Program-made: the position numbers and the translations under genes
The notes under the pieces: model-generated
Databases searched by the model: none
Seen by the model: only the letters and a program-made list of their open reading frames with translations
Told to the model about the DNA's origin: nothing
Shown here: positions 24,853-34,458 of the stretch, in pieces
How the letters are laid out: each line of letters opens with the position of its first letter
Numbering within the stretch: the first letter of the stretch is position 1
Source: Terrisporobacter petrolearius
Lineage (GTDB): Bacteria > Bacillota > Clostridia > Peptostreptococcales > Peptostreptococcaceae
DNA length: 64,000 bases
Direction: 5' to 3'
NCBI RefSeq assembly: GCF_020748185.1
Contig: NZ_JAHZMO010000004.1
Coordinates: 62,001 to 126,000, forward strand

Positions 24853-27123
24853 ATGGAAAATATTTTGGGATATATAGTTGGGGCTACTATATTTGGAAGT
24901 GCCACAGGTCTTATAATACTACTAATAAAAACCTTACTAAAAAATAAAATTAACAAAAGATATGCATACCTACTTTGGATTATATTAGTAATAAAACTAA
25001 TAATTCCATTTGGACCAGAAAGCAATATAAGTTTGTTTAATAGCATACCAATAAATTCTAATATAGAAAACATACTGAGCAGTAATAGAGGTCAACTAGA
25101 AAATAACAGTGCTAAATTAGATAATACAAATAGTAATTCAAATTCGTCGCAAACTAATGACTACATAGAGGCAGACAACAATACTAATGAAGTAAATAGT
25201 ACAGAATCAACTGCTCAAGATAATTACAGTAATAATGAGGATAATGAAAATGTTGGACAAAATAGTCAAGTAATTAATAATACTGCCTCAAGACCAATAG
25301 TAGGTACAAATAAAGATAAACTTTCAACAATATTGTCATATGTGTGGTTATTTGGATTAATATTTGCAATAGTTGGTCACATGGCAATTTATATTTATTT
25401 TATAAAAGACTTAAAAAAATCTTCTATATTAAAATATGAAAGACTTGAAAAAATTTTAAAAAACTGTAAATCACAATTAAATATAAATAAAAATATTCAA
25501 GTAATAGTACATGATAAAATAAACTCACCATCCCTTGTGGGAATGTTTAAAGTCAACATTATTTTACCAAGACACTTAATAAATTTAAGTGAAGAAGAGT
25601 TAACTCACATATTTTTACATGAATTATGCCATTACAAAAATAAAGATAATTACATAGATAATTTACTTAGCGTGTTACAATGTGTACATTGGTTCAATCC
25701 ACTTATTCACTACTATTTCAAAAGAATGAGAAATGACATGGAAATAGCCTGTGACGAAAGGGTACTAAGTGTTTTGAATGAAGATGAACATAATAAATAC
25801 GGTATTACAATGCTTAACGTTTTAGAAAAAATTAATTTTAATTCTAAAGTGAGAGTAGGATTAAATATGGCTAATGATAAGAAAACTATGAGAGAAAGAG
25901 TAGAACTAATAAAAAATAGTAAGAATTTCTCTAATAAAAAAAAGATATTTACAGTAACAGGTATAATTTGTTTACTTGTAATGGGTGGCGTATTACTTAC
26001 AAATGCAAAAATTATAAAAGTGGATGATGACTTAGATAAGGCCATATCAAATGTTATTTTAGAAAAATATGGATCAGAATATGAAAAAAACCATTCAGGA
26101 ATATATTCAGGGGATGGAGAATTATCTGTAGAAGCTCATAAAATTTTAGGTAAATCTACTAAAAACAATAAAATAGAAATTTACTTAATAGCAACTTATG
26201 GAGATTATGAATTCCAAAATAATATATTTAATTTGGTAAAAGCTAGCTTAGAAATACCTTTAAAGATAACATTTACAACTGACTCTACAGAAGGAAGCAA
26301 ATTAAAAGATAATAATAAATATTACTATGTAGATATGAAAATGGCAAGTGATGGAAGTGATTTGGAAAAATCCATAAAAGATATGTTTCCAAGAAAAGAA
26401 GCAAATAAAGCTTTGGATATTATAAATGATACAAAGGAATCAGAAAAGTTATTAGAAGAAATAAACCAAGATGCAACGAAGTATGTTGAAGGTTTAGGCA
26501 GGAAATCAAAGGTAACTTATCATTATGTTCAAAAAGAAAATATAGATGAATCTGCATTAGGTATAAAAGAAGTAGGTACATATCCTGATTATATTGGAAC
26601 TAGGGAAGTTATAGAAAATAAAAAAAGATATATTTATAAAACGGATTATAGTAAAATAACTAAAATGTTAAATTTTACTAAAAAAAATGAAAATGGTCAG
26701 ATACTAGAAGAAATTTCATACGAAATAAACAATAACAAAATGGAAAAAATAGACAGTGATAAATATATTTCTTACAGAGAATTCTCAGGAAACACTTTTT
26801 TATATATAGATGAAGCTAAGACTACATTTACAGCAGAGGAAATAAAAATAGTAAACAATGAAGCTAAAATTTATGGAAGTGTAAAGAACGAAAGTGATAA
26901 AGATTTACACCTATCTATGAAAAATATAACCATAGGAGAAAACATAAAAAATGTAGATTTTGAAGTTACTATAGGTAGAGGAGAGAGTCAAAATAATATT
27001 TTGACTATTAAAGGAATATCAAAAATTAGTGATTTATATAATAAGCACACAGGAACCATATTAATAAAAAATATGAATAATACAGATGATGTAAAAAAAA
27101 TAGATTTTTTAAATAAGTTTTAA
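24853..27123 (+). CDS. blaR1: BlaR1-like M56 sensor peptidase with an unusual C-terminal domain
   Basis: A 756-residue protein. Membrane helices flank an Asn/Ser-rich extracellular loop (about residues 75-150). Then comes the M56 zinc peptidase domain with HELCH (residues 256-260) and the third ligand region NDMEIACDERVL (about 294-305). A membrane helix (about 366-385) leads to a 370-residue extracellular part. This part lacks the penicillin-binding SxxK/KTG motifs of true BlaR1/MecR1 and ends in beta-rich sequence (TFTAEEIKIVNNEAKIYGSV). It probably senses another signal and cleaves the partner repressor. Cotranscribed with blaI. Confidence 0.88.
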   Translation: MENILGYIVGATIFGSATGLIILLIKTLLKNKINKRYAYLLWIILVIKLIIPFGPESNISLFNSIPINSNIENILSSNRGQLENNSAKLDNTNSNSNSSQTNDYIEADNNTNEVNSTESTAQDNYSNNEDNENVGQNSQVINNTASRPIVGTNKDKLSTILSYVWLFGLIFAIVGHMAIYIYFIKDLKKSSILKYERLEKILKNCKSQLNINKNIQVIVHDKINSPSLVGMFKVNIILPRHLINLSEEELTHIFLHELCHYKNKDNYIDNLLSVLQCVHWFNPLIHYYFKRMRNDMEIACDERVLSVLNEDEHNKYGITMLNVLEKINFNSKVRVGLNMANDKKTMRERVELIKNSKNFSNKKKIFTVTGIICLLVMGGVLLTNAKIIKVDDDLDKAISNVILEKYGSEYEKNHSGIYSGDGELSVEAHKILGKSTKNNKIEIYLIATYGDYEFQNNIFNLVKASLEIPLKITFTTDSTEGSKLKDNNKYYYVDMKMASDGSDLEKSIKDMFPRKEANKALDIINDTKESEKLLEEINQDATKYVEGLGRKSKVTYHYVQKENIDESALGIKEVGTYPDYIGTREVIENKKRYIYKTDYSKITKMLNFTKKNENGQILEEISYEINNNKMEKIDSDKYISYREFSGNTFLYIDEAKTTFTAEEIKIVNNEAKIYGSVKNESDKDLHLSMKNITIGENIKNVDFEVTIGRGESQNNILTIKGISKISDLYNKHTGTILIKNMNNTDDVKKIDFLNKF

Positions 27124-27168
27124 ATGAACTTTAAAATATAAATACAAGTCGCAAAAACTTCAATAACA

Positions 27169-27209
27169 AGTAATCCATCAACTTAATTGTTAGGTGGATT
27201 ACTATTTTT
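27169..27209. terminator. Bidirectional terminator
   Basis: AGTAATCCA pairs with TGGATTACT around CAACTTAATTGTT; it ends both the sensor gene and the convergent DUF1622 gene, whose stop codon lies in the loop. Confidence 0.8.
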
Positions 27210-27539
27210 ATTTTCAGATTTAATTTCTTTATTTAAAAAATAAGATATTATAGTTCTGATTACAACTAAAGCAGCCAGAGTTAGTATATGATCAATAGTT
27301 GGATCCAGTATAGATTCAATAATATCTGCACCAATCAATATTTCAAGAGCAAATAATATATATGTGCCTAAAAAATTTTTTAGCATAGTAACATTTTCAA
27401 CAGCTACTTTTCTATCTTTAGAAGTTACTTCAGATATTATAAAAGCAATAAACTGTATAATAACGCCATAAATTATTACTATTACAGATAACCAATATAG
27501 AATAGTAACAAGTAAGTGCAATATATTTTTCAATTCCAA
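27183..27539 (-). CDS. DUF1622 family membrane protein
   Basis: A 118-residue protein with three hydrophobic segments (about residues 7-32, 52-75 and 85-103). LIGADIIESILDPT-type sequence and VVIRTIISYFLNKEI match the DUF1622 pattern. Its function is not known. It is transcribed alone from the minus strand. Start ATG at 27539 follows a weak site. Confidence 0.8.
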   Translation of the reverse strand: MELKNILHLLVTILYWLSVIVIIYGVIIQFIAFIISEVTSKDRKVAVENVTMLKNFLGTYILFALEILIGADIIESILDPTIDHILTLAALVVIRTIISYFLNKEIKSENKNSNPPNN

Positions 27540-27749
27540 ATTAATCAGTCCTTATAAATAGTTAGTTATTTATAGTATGAACTTATAAAATAACAATATT
27601 CAAGCCACATATTATATATAAAACAATGCTAAAATAATAATTTAAAAGAGAGATTAAAAGTCAAAGTTACTCGTGAAAGTTTTTATGAGGCATAATAGTA
27701 CCTTAGATAGTAAGTGATAAATTTTAAAGTGGATTTTTGATAATAATAT

Positions 27750-27884
27750 AATAAAGCTTGTGATAGGGAAGATTTATATAGAAGCTCATTATGTGAATGC
27801 AGTGAAGGTGATTATAAACCTTTAGAAAAATATTTAGAATACTTGCCTGATTTTAGAAATGAATACGAATTTTTATGGAAATAA
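27750..27884 (+). pseudogene. Start-less gene fragment, possibly Fic-like C-terminus
   Basis: A 44-codon open stretch without start or ribosome site reads REDLYRSSLCECSEGDYKPL and ends at TAA. The pattern (alternating acidic and basic helix, then GDYKPLEKYLEYL) resembles the C-terminal tail of Fic-type proteins, but the match is weak. The rest of the gap 27540-27910 shows nothing. Confidence 0.3.
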
Positions 27885-27910
27885 AAAAGGATAGAAATTT
27901 TTGGATAAGA

Positions 27911-27950
27911 TAATCCCCCTTGCGTTTAAAATAAACGTAGGGGGGATTAA
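27911..27950. terminator. Terminator downstream of prfC
   Basis: TAATCCCCC...GCGTTT pairs with AAACG...GGGGGATTA; it lies seven bases beyond the prfC stop codon on the minus strand. Confidence 0.85.
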
Positions 27951-27956
27951 TATTTT

Positions 27957-29555
27957 CTATAAAGAAGTTTCTCTTAAAACTAAACCTTCATTTCTATCCA
28001 TTAGAGTTCTAACAGACCATTCATTTGCGAATAACACTACTGGATTTCTATTTCTATCTTCAACTAACAGTGTATCCATTGGCATTGTAAGTTTACCAAA
28101 TTTAGAAAGATCATTTTCAACCCAACGTACATGGCTGTAAGGTAGCCCATTCATTAGTATATCAACACCATATTCTTGTTTTAGACGATATTCTAAAACT
28201 TCAAACTGAAGCACACCAACAACACCTACAATAAGTTCTTCCATACCACCGTTAGGCTGTTTATAAACTTGTATAGCACCTTCTTCAGCTAATTGTGTAA
28301 GACCTTTTACGAATTGCTTTCTTTTAAGAGCATTTTTTGTAGATATTTTCATAAAGTGCTCAGGAGCAAATTGTGGTATACCAGAGTACTCTAAATTTGA
28401 TTGTTTTTCACTTAATGTATCACCAATATTGAATATTCCTGGGTCATGTATACCTATAATATCACCTGGATAAGCTGAATCTATTATAACACGGTCTTGT
28501 GCCACAAACTGTTGAGGTTGCGAAAGCTTAACTTTTTTACCTCTTTGTACATGATTTACTGTCATACCTTTTTCAAATTTACCAGAGCAAATTCTAAGGA
28601 ATGCAATTCTATCTCTATGATTTTTATCCATATTAGCTTGAATTTTGAATATAAATCCTGAGAAATTCTCAGAGTTAGGATCAATCTCACCTAAATTACT
28701 GCTACGAGGACTTGGTGGTGCTGTTATATCTAGGAATGATTCTAAGAAAGGCTCCACACCAAAGTTAGTAAGGGCACTTCCAAAGAATACTGGTGTTAAT
28801 TCACCATTTAATATTCCATCTAAATCAAAATTATCTCCAGCAATATCTAAAAGTTCAATATCCTCTAATAGTTTTTCGTGAAGATCACTACCAAGTAAAG
28901 TATTAAACTTTTCATCAGATGGATCTCCAGTTATACAATTAGCAATAGCTTGTCCATGGTTACCATCATTAAATACTTCAACTTGGTTTTTGTGACGGTT
29001 AAACACACCTTTGAACTCTTTACCAGAACCAATTGGCCAGTTTACTGGACAAGAACGAATTCCTAGAACATTTTCAATATCTTCAAGTAGTTCAAATGGG
29101 TCCTTTCCTTGACGGTCCATTTTATTTATAAAAGTGAAAATCGGAATTCCTCTCATTTTACAAACTTGGAATAATTTCTTTGTTTGATCCTCAACCCCTT
29201 TAGCAGAGTCAATAACCATTACTGCAGAGTCTGCAGCCATAAGAGTTCTGTAAGTGTCTTCACTGAAATCTTGATGTCCTGGAGTATCAAGAATATTTAT
29301 ACAAAAGTTATCATATTCAAATTGAAGAACACTTGATGCAACAGATATACCTCTTTGTTTTTCTATTTCCATCCAGTCAGACACTGCATGTTTTTGAGAT
29401 CTTCTTGATTTAACTGATCCTGCTTCACGAATGGCTCCACCATATAATAGAAACTTTTCAGTTAATGTAGTTTTTCCTGCATCGGGATGGGAAATGATTG
29501 CAAAGGTTCTTCTTCTTTTAACCTCATTAATCAAGCTTATATTTTGTTGTGTCAT
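27957..29555 (-). CDS. prfC: Peptide chain release factor 3
   Basis: A 532-residue translational GTPase of normal length. The G1 loop HPDAGKTTL (about residues 18-26), the switch with RGISVASSVLQFEY, G3 DTPGHQDF and G4 NKMD are intact. The RF3-specific FSGFIFKIQANMDKNHRDR region and C-terminal domain follow (NGLPYSHVRWV). It recycles release factors 1 and 2 after termination. The ATG at 29555 follows AAAGGATGATAA. Monocistronic. The upstream stretch 29580-29770 is AT-rich and divergent to the next gene, so both promoters must lie there. Confidence 0.97.
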   Translation of the reverse strand: MTQQNISLINEVKRRRTFAIISHPDAGKTTLTEKFLLYGGAIREAGSVKSRRSQKHAVSDWMEIEKQRGISVASSVLQFEYDNFCINILDTPGHQDFSEDTYRTLMAADSAVMVIDSAKGVEDQTKKLFQVCKMRGIPIFTFINKMDRQGKDPFELLEDIENVLGIRSCPVNWPIGSGKEFKGVFNRHKNQVEVFNDGNHGQAIANCITGDPSDEKFNTLLGSDLHEKLLEDIELLDIAGDNFDLDGILNGELTPVFFGSALTNFGVEPFLESFLDITAPPSPRSSNLGEIDPNSENFSGFIFKIQANMDKNHRDRIAFLRICSGKFEKGMTVNHVQRGKKVKLSQPQQFVAQDRVIIDSAYPGDIIGIHDPGIFNIGDTLSEKQSNLEYSGIPQFAPEHFMKISTKNALKRKQFVKGLTQLAEEGAIQVYKQPNGGMEELIVGVVGVLQFEVLEYRLKQEYGVDILMNGLPYSHVRWVENDLSKFGKLTMPMDTLLVEDRNRNPVVLFANEWSVRTLMDRNEGLVLRETSL

Positions 29556-29831
29556 ATTTTATCATCCTTTATTTTAATTTTATGATTATGCAAATATAAA
29601 AATATATTTAGTTGTAGTTTTAAGATTAACATAACTATATATGTACAAAAAAACTACAATACTAATTGATATTATAACTTTAATTAAAAACTGTCAATAT
29701 ATAAATAGAAGGAAGAGTATTACATATAAACTTTATCTAAATCCATATATTGTATTCCCTAAAAATCTGCTATGATATAATTACATAAATTTACAAAAAA
29801 TGGTACTTTGAATTATAAAGGAGAATATGAC

Positions 29832-30434
29832 ATGAAAAAATTAATATTAGCACTACTAGTAGTACTAGCTATAAGCACAGGATGCGCCCAAAACAATGAA
29901 ATAGCACAAGAAACACCAAAAGAAGAAAAAACAGTCTACTGCAGTGAATGTGCAGTTAAGTCAAAAGAAGAAAGCAAATACTGTAAAGATTGTGGAAAAG
30001 AAACAAAATGGCTAAGCAAAAAGCCAGAAATAAAAACAGAAGAAAAAGACACTGAAAGTGACAGCAAAAAAACAGAGACAACCGATACTTCAAATAAAAA
30101 AGAAGAAAGTGAATATGACAAAGGCTACAAAAAAGGCTACAAAGATGGATATTACAAAGCTCAAATAAACGACAATGAATGGAACGGATCTATAAAAAAC
30201 GATTATGACAGAGGATATGCCAAAGGTTTTGACAATGGATGGACACAGTGTGTAGCTGACGGAAAAGCCTATGAAAGCAAAAATAATCAAGGAGAAAATA
30301 AACCGCTTCCAAAACCAAATATTTATTATATTGAAAAAGGCACATGCCCATCTTGTGGAAAAAGTAATTTAAGCATAAAAAATGACAAGGAAGGGTATTG
30401 CAAAGATTGTGGGTTTGATTGGAACTACAATTAA
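29832..30434 (+). CDS. Lipoprotein with two zinc-ribbon-like motifs and GY-repeat segment
   Basis: A 200-residue protein. The ATG at 29832 follows AAAGGAG; a TTG at 29808 also opens the frame. Signal peptide with lipobox STGC. CSEC...CKDC (about residues 32-50) and CPSC...CKDC near the C-terminus look like Cys4 zinc sites. Between them lies a linker of Lys/Glu/Thr and the repeats GYKKGYKDGYYKAQ and GYAKGFDNGW. It sits on the outer membrane face. An extended -10 (TGATATAAT, ending 29781) precedes it. Function unknown; Cys4 sites on a secreted lipoprotein are unusual. Confidence 0.78.
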   Translation: MKKLILALLVVLAISTGCAQNNEIAQETPKEEKTVYCSECAVKSKEESKYCKDCGKETKWLSKKPEIKTEEKDTESDSKKTETTDTSNKKEESEYDKGYKKGYKDGYYKAQINDNEWNGSIKNDYDRGYAKGFDNGWTQCVADGKAYESKNNQGENKPLPKPNIYYIEKGTCPSCGKSNLSIKNDKEGYCKDCGFDWNYN

Positions 30435-30464
30435 AGTAAAAAATATGCCAAATAATAAAGAAGA

Positions 30465-30502
30465 AACAGGGTGTATCAAAAAAGATGCATCCTTGTTTTT
30501 TA
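30465..30502 (+). terminator. Terminator (GTATC/GATGC stem family)
   Basis: AACAGGGTGTATC pairs with GATGCATCCTTGTT, followed by TTTT. It lies inside the possible N-terminal extension of the next frame, which argues for the later start there. Confidence 0.85.
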
Positions 30503-30528
30503 ATAATTTAATAAAGGGGATGCAAATA

Positions 30529-31314
30529 TTGAATAAAGAAAATGTAGCAGATTTATTTAAGGATATTTCTAAGTGCAATCAAGTGGAGGCTATTGCCCTT
30601 GGAGGTTCTAGAGCAAGTGAAAAATATGATGATAATTCAGATTATGATGTTTATGTATATGTAAAAGAAAATATACCTAAAGACATTAGAATGAATATAT
30701 TATCAAAATACTGTTGCAAAATGGAAATAGAAAATCATTACTGGGAAGTTGAGGATAACTGCACTTTAAAATCAAATACTGATATAGATATTATTTATCG
30801 TAATATAGAAGACTTTGATTTGACAATAAGTAATATAGTGCAAAAAAATATAGCTAACAATGGGTATACCACTTGTTTATGGCATAACCTAAATAGTTGT
30901 AAAGTTTTATACGACAAAAATGGTAAATTAAAAGAATTAAAAAGAAAATATAATATGACCTATCCTGATAAATTAAGACATAATATAATAAGTAAAAATA
31001 GAAAACTTTTAAATGGAGTACTTCCATCCTATGATATGCAAATTAAAAAAGCTATAAAACGTAATGATAAAGTTAGCATAAATCATAGAATTACTGAGTT
31101 TTTAGCAAGCTACTTTGATATAATATTTGCTGTAAATAAGGCAACCCACCCTGGGGAAAAAAGATTAATACAACAATGTATAGATTTATGTGAAATACTA
31201 CCCATTGACTTTGAAGAAAATATAAATGACCTTTTTGAAAATATGTTTAATGAAGATTGTAATCTTATAATAGAAAAAATAATTAAAAATTTAGATAAAA
31301 TAATAGAACAATAA
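30529..31314 (+). CDS. Nucleotidyltransferase-like protein (DUF4037-like)
   Basis: A 261-residue protein from a TTG at 30529, behind AAAGGGGAT. The frame extends to 30382, but that part crosses the previous gene and a terminator. The core motif ALGGSRASEKYDDNSDYDVY (about residues 23-42) gives GGSRA and the D-x-D metal pair of the polymerase-beta nucleotidyltransferase fold. A third acidic site lies in NTDIDIIYR. A helical C-terminal half follows, with HPGEKRLIQQ. It resembles DUF4037/aminoglycoside-type transferases. The substrate is unknown. Confidence 0.75.
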   Translation: MNKENVADLFKDISKCNQVEAIALGGSRASEKYDDNSDYDVYVYVKENIPKDIRMNILSKYCCKMEIENHYWEVEDNCTLKSNTDIDIIYRNIEDFDLTISNIVQKNIANNGYTTCLWHNLNSCKVLYDKNGKLKELKRKYNMTYPDKLRHNIISKNRKLLNGVLPSYDMQIKKAIKRNDKVSINHRITEFLASYFDIIFAVNKATHPGEKRLIQQCIDLCEILPIDFEENINDLFENMFNEDCNLIIEKIIKNLDKIIEQ

Positions 31315-31321
31315 AGAGAAG

Positions 31322-31349
31322 GAGGGTTTATCAAAAAAGATACACCCTC
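31322..31349 (+). terminator. Hairpin of the GTATC/GATAC family, weak tail
   Basis: GAGGGTTTATC pairs with GATACACCCTC. No T run follows, so its efficiency is doubtful. Confidence 0.55.
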
Positions 31350-31441
31350 AATCTATAATAATTAAAACCAAGTTGTATTTGGAGATGGCTCTTCATTTAA
31401 AAGGTATTGTGTATACTATAAGCGCTGGATAGCCGATTTTT

Positions 31442-31582
31442 AGAAATTATTATGTAAATTTATTAACAAATAAAGGTATATATGGTAATTTATCTAGTAA
31501 GATGAAGGAAAAATTTATAAGTGGAAAGTTATATAAATCTGTTATGTTAGCAATTCAATTTATAAAAGAACATGCTGTTTAG
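31442..31582 (+). pseudogene. Start-less gene fragment of unknown origin
   Basis: A 46-codon open stretch ending at TAG reads GIYGNLSSKMKEKFISGKLY and lacks a start. It is the only coding-like content of the gap 31315-31752. A short hairpin AGCTCTC...GAGGGTTTTTTTT (about 31600-31620) follows. Confidence 0.3.
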
Positions 31583-31752
31583 TTATGTAAACAAAAAGCT
31601 CTCTTTTGAGGGTTTTTTTTATATTTATAGACTAATAAAATTAATATAATTCTAACAAATTTATATTTTTTGAAGGAAAATTCATATAAAAGGCAAATTA
31701 ATTGTATAAAGGAGAAAATACATAGGACGAAGAAATTATTTGGAGGTAATAT

Positions 31753-34053
31753 ATGATTTTAAATGCAAAAAAAAATGAAACATTTATTATACATTTTATA
31801 AAACATGCAGTAATTTTAATAATACTTTTAATGATTTTAGGAATATATGACTCAACATTCAATATTGATGTGCATAATAAAAACATACATGATTTAGTAT
31901 CAATGTTATCTCTGTTAATGTATTTAGGAGCAACCGTGTCATCACTGTATTATTATATGTTAAAGAAAAATAATGATATAATTTTCTATATAATTTACTT
32001 TGTTATCGGCTTTTTTTTACATCTTTCAAATCAAACCATGTGGGTAAATGTTCAAGATGAACATTTATTGATTAATTTATTTATTATTAATAAATTTCTT
32101 ATAATAATGACTATTATACCAAACACAAAGCTTAAAAATAAAATTTTAAATAAAAAGAGTATTTTCACTTTTTGTATAGTATTGTTATGCTTAATTTTAT
32201 CATACATAGAATTATCACTATTTAGTAGCAAAGCCTTAATTACAAATCATTATATACAAATTCTATTTACTTGTGGGGATATAATTTATATTTATGCTTC
32301 ATTTAAATACTTTAAAAAATTTAAAAAAACAAAGGACTGTATATATATTTTATGGGCAGTATTTTTGTTAAGCAGATGTTTGAAAAATTTTTATACATTA
32401 ACTTTTTACAAGGGTAATATGGAAAATTACAAATATGCAATTTTAGCACTACTAATTATGTACATTGGTTTAATTATGTATAGCATAGGAATATTAATTA
32501 TAAGTAATATGGAAGTACATAGTAAATTAAAAGATATGCAAGATTTAGATGTTTTTTATAATATACTAGATAATGAATTTATGAATATAGAAATGTATTT
32601 TTTTAATAAAAGTTGGAAAATAATTTATGCAAATAAAGTAGCAAGAAAAAAATATGAATTTAATGAAAATAATATGAAATCATTAGAATATATAGAAGAA
32701 AAGTTAAAAAAAGGATTTGGAAATATTGATAAAAAACATAAATTTATTATAACACAAGCAATAAAAAATAATAAAAGTTGGAAAGGTATAATACAAAAAG
32801 ATAATAAGGATGAGATTTTGTTAGATATAAGAACACAAGTAAGTAAAGACCATGGAGTAATCTATTTTGTCCAAATTAACTATAATAAAGAAATAATAAA
32901 ATTAAAAAAAGAAGTAGAAGAAAAAAATAGAATTTTTGATGTAATAACTGAAAAAAGTGGAGATATAATAATAATTGTAGATAAAGATGAAAGAATAAGG
33001 TATGTAAATAAAGAAGTCTATAAATTATTAGAATATGAAGAAAATGAAATAATTAATTTTGACATAAAAGATATAATAATTGATTATTATAACTATAACT
33101 GTAATCGTGAAGAGAACAAAATATTTGGAGAATTACATTTAATATGCAAGGATAAAACTATTATAGATGTGGAGACATTAGGAACGCGAATAAATGATGA
33201 GGGTTGGATTCTCGTATCTAGAAATAATTCCTATAGAAAAGAGTTAGAACTGCTAAAAAATGAAAATGAAAAGATTAAAGTTCATCAGCAATTAAAAAAT
33301 GATTTCTTTGCAAACTTATCTCATGAGTTAAAAACGCCTTTAAATATTTTCTATTCCATTATACAACTATTAGATCTGAATTTAGACAAAAAAGAAAATG
33401 AGTTTAAATTAGTATATGAAAAATATAACACAGGGTTAAAAATTAATTTTTATAGAATGCTTAGGATGATTACAAACTTAATTGATTTAACTAAGTTTGA
33501 TTCAGACTTTAAAGACATAAATTTTAATAATTATGACATAGTAAAATTATGTGAAGATGTTACCATGTCTGTTATAACATATGCTCAACAAAAAAATATT
33601 GAAATTATATTTGATACAGATGAAGAAGAACATATAATTAGATGTGACGCAGAACACATGGAAAGAATAATGCTAAACCTTCTTTCTAATGCAATTAAAT
33701 ACACTCCAAGTGGTGGAGAAATATTTGTGAATCTAAGTTTTGATGATAATTATGTAAATATATCAGTAAAAGACAATGGAATTGGTATTCCAAAAGAAAA
33801 GCTAGAGAGTATTTTTGAAAAGTTTGTTAGAGTAGATAAAACAATAAAAAGAGAAAATGAAGGTAGTGGAATAGGTCTTAACATAGTAAAATCACTAGTT
33901 GATTTGTTAGGAGGAAAGATAAGTATAGTAAGTAGTGAAGATATGGGTAGTGAGTTTACAATAGAGATACCTAATATAAAACTAGAAGAAGGTCTAACAG
34001 ATTATGATGTAGACAAAGAAAGAATAACTTTAGAGTTATCGGATGTTTATTAG
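31753..34053 (+). CDS. Sensor histidine kinase with seven-helix sensor and PAS domains
   Basis: A 766-residue protein. Seven hydrophobic segments (residues about 15-255) form a MASE-type integral sensor. Two PAS-like regions follow (about 270-375, and about 392-490 with SGDIIIIVDKDERIRYVNKE). A dimerisation domain with NLSHELKTPLN (phospho-His at residue 524) and an HATPase domain (NLLSNAIKYTPSGGEI, DNGIGIPKEKL, GSGIGLNIVKSL) complete it. No response regulator lies nearby. Its catalytic half is clearly related to that of the 34459 kinase, so the two may share a partner. Start: AGGAGGTAA-type site, GGAGGTAATAT before ATG. Confidence 0.92.
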   Translation: MILNAKKNETFIIHFIKHAVILIILLMILGIYDSTFNIDVHNKNIHDLVSMLSLLMYLGATVSSLYYYMLKKNNDIIFYIIYFVIGFFLHLSNQTMWVNVQDEHLLINLFIINKFLIIMTIIPNTKLKNKILNKKSIFTFCIVLLCLILSYIELSLFSSKALITNHYIQILFTCGDIIYIYASFKYFKKFKKTKDCIYILWAVFLLSRCLKNFYTLTFYKGNMENYKYAILALLIMYIGLIMYSIGILIISNMEVHSKLKDMQDLDVFYNILDNEFMNIEMYFFNKSWKIIYANKVARKKYEFNENNMKSLEYIEEKLKKGFGNIDKKHKFIITQAIKNNKSWKGIIQKDNKDEILLDIRTQVSKDHGVIYFVQINYNKEIIKLKKEVEEKNRIFDVITEKSGDIIIIVDKDERIRYVNKEVYKLLEYEENEIINFDIKDIIIDYYNYNCNREENKIFGELHLICKDKTIIDVETLGTRINDEGWILVSRNNSYRKELELLKNENEKIKVHQQLKNDFFANLSHELKTPLNIFYSIIQLLDLNLDKKENEFKLVYEKYNTGLKINFYRMLRMITNLIDLTKFDSDFKDINFNNYDIVKLCEDVTMSVITYAQQKNIEIIFDTDEEEHIIRCDAEHMERIMLNLLSNAIKYTPSGGEIFVNLSFDDNYVNISVKDNGIGIPKEKLESIFEKFVRVDKTIKRENEGSGIGLNIVKSLVDLLGGKISIVSSEDMGSEFTIEIPNIKLEEGLTDYDVDKERITLELSDVY

Positions 34054-34098
34054 ATCAAAAGAACTTATAATATAAGAAAATTAAACCATTTTATAAAG

Positions 34099-34125
34099 AA
34101 GTCTAAGCTAAAGCTTAGGCTTTTT
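34099..34125 (+). terminator. Terminator of the first histidine kinase
   Basis: AAGTCTAAGC pairs with GCTTAGGCTT around TAAA, followed by TTT. The following gap 34126-34458 contains no recognisable gene or riboswitch; GGAGCAC serves the next start. Confidence 0.8.
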
Positions 34126-34458
34126 AAGTTTTTTGTAAGTATATTTAGGATTTGTTTTTTTTTATTTGAAATTTAAGTGAAAATTCTTTATTATAGATAT
34201 TAGGAAAGTCAAAACTTGACAGTCTGTGTCGTGTTTAAGGTAAAAATAATATAAAATATTTATATATAATAATAATTGTCGAAGAGGTAAATTGAATTTT
34301 TTGTCTAATTATTATTATAAATATATTTAATGTGTAGGGAGACAATAAATAATAAATTAAGGGGGAATTTTATTATCATTTGTTCTATTTATATAAATCT
34401 ACATATTAAACAATTTGCATATGCATGATAATTTAACTAATAGGAGCACAAAATTAAG

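Noticed and set aside
30382-30528. N-terminal extension of the nucleotidyltransferase-like protein
   Set aside because: It overlaps the previous gene and a terminator hairpin.
34126-34458. A riboswitch (c-di-GMP type) before the second kinase
   Set aside because: None of the conserved core motifs could be found; it is only AT-rich sequence with a ribosome site.
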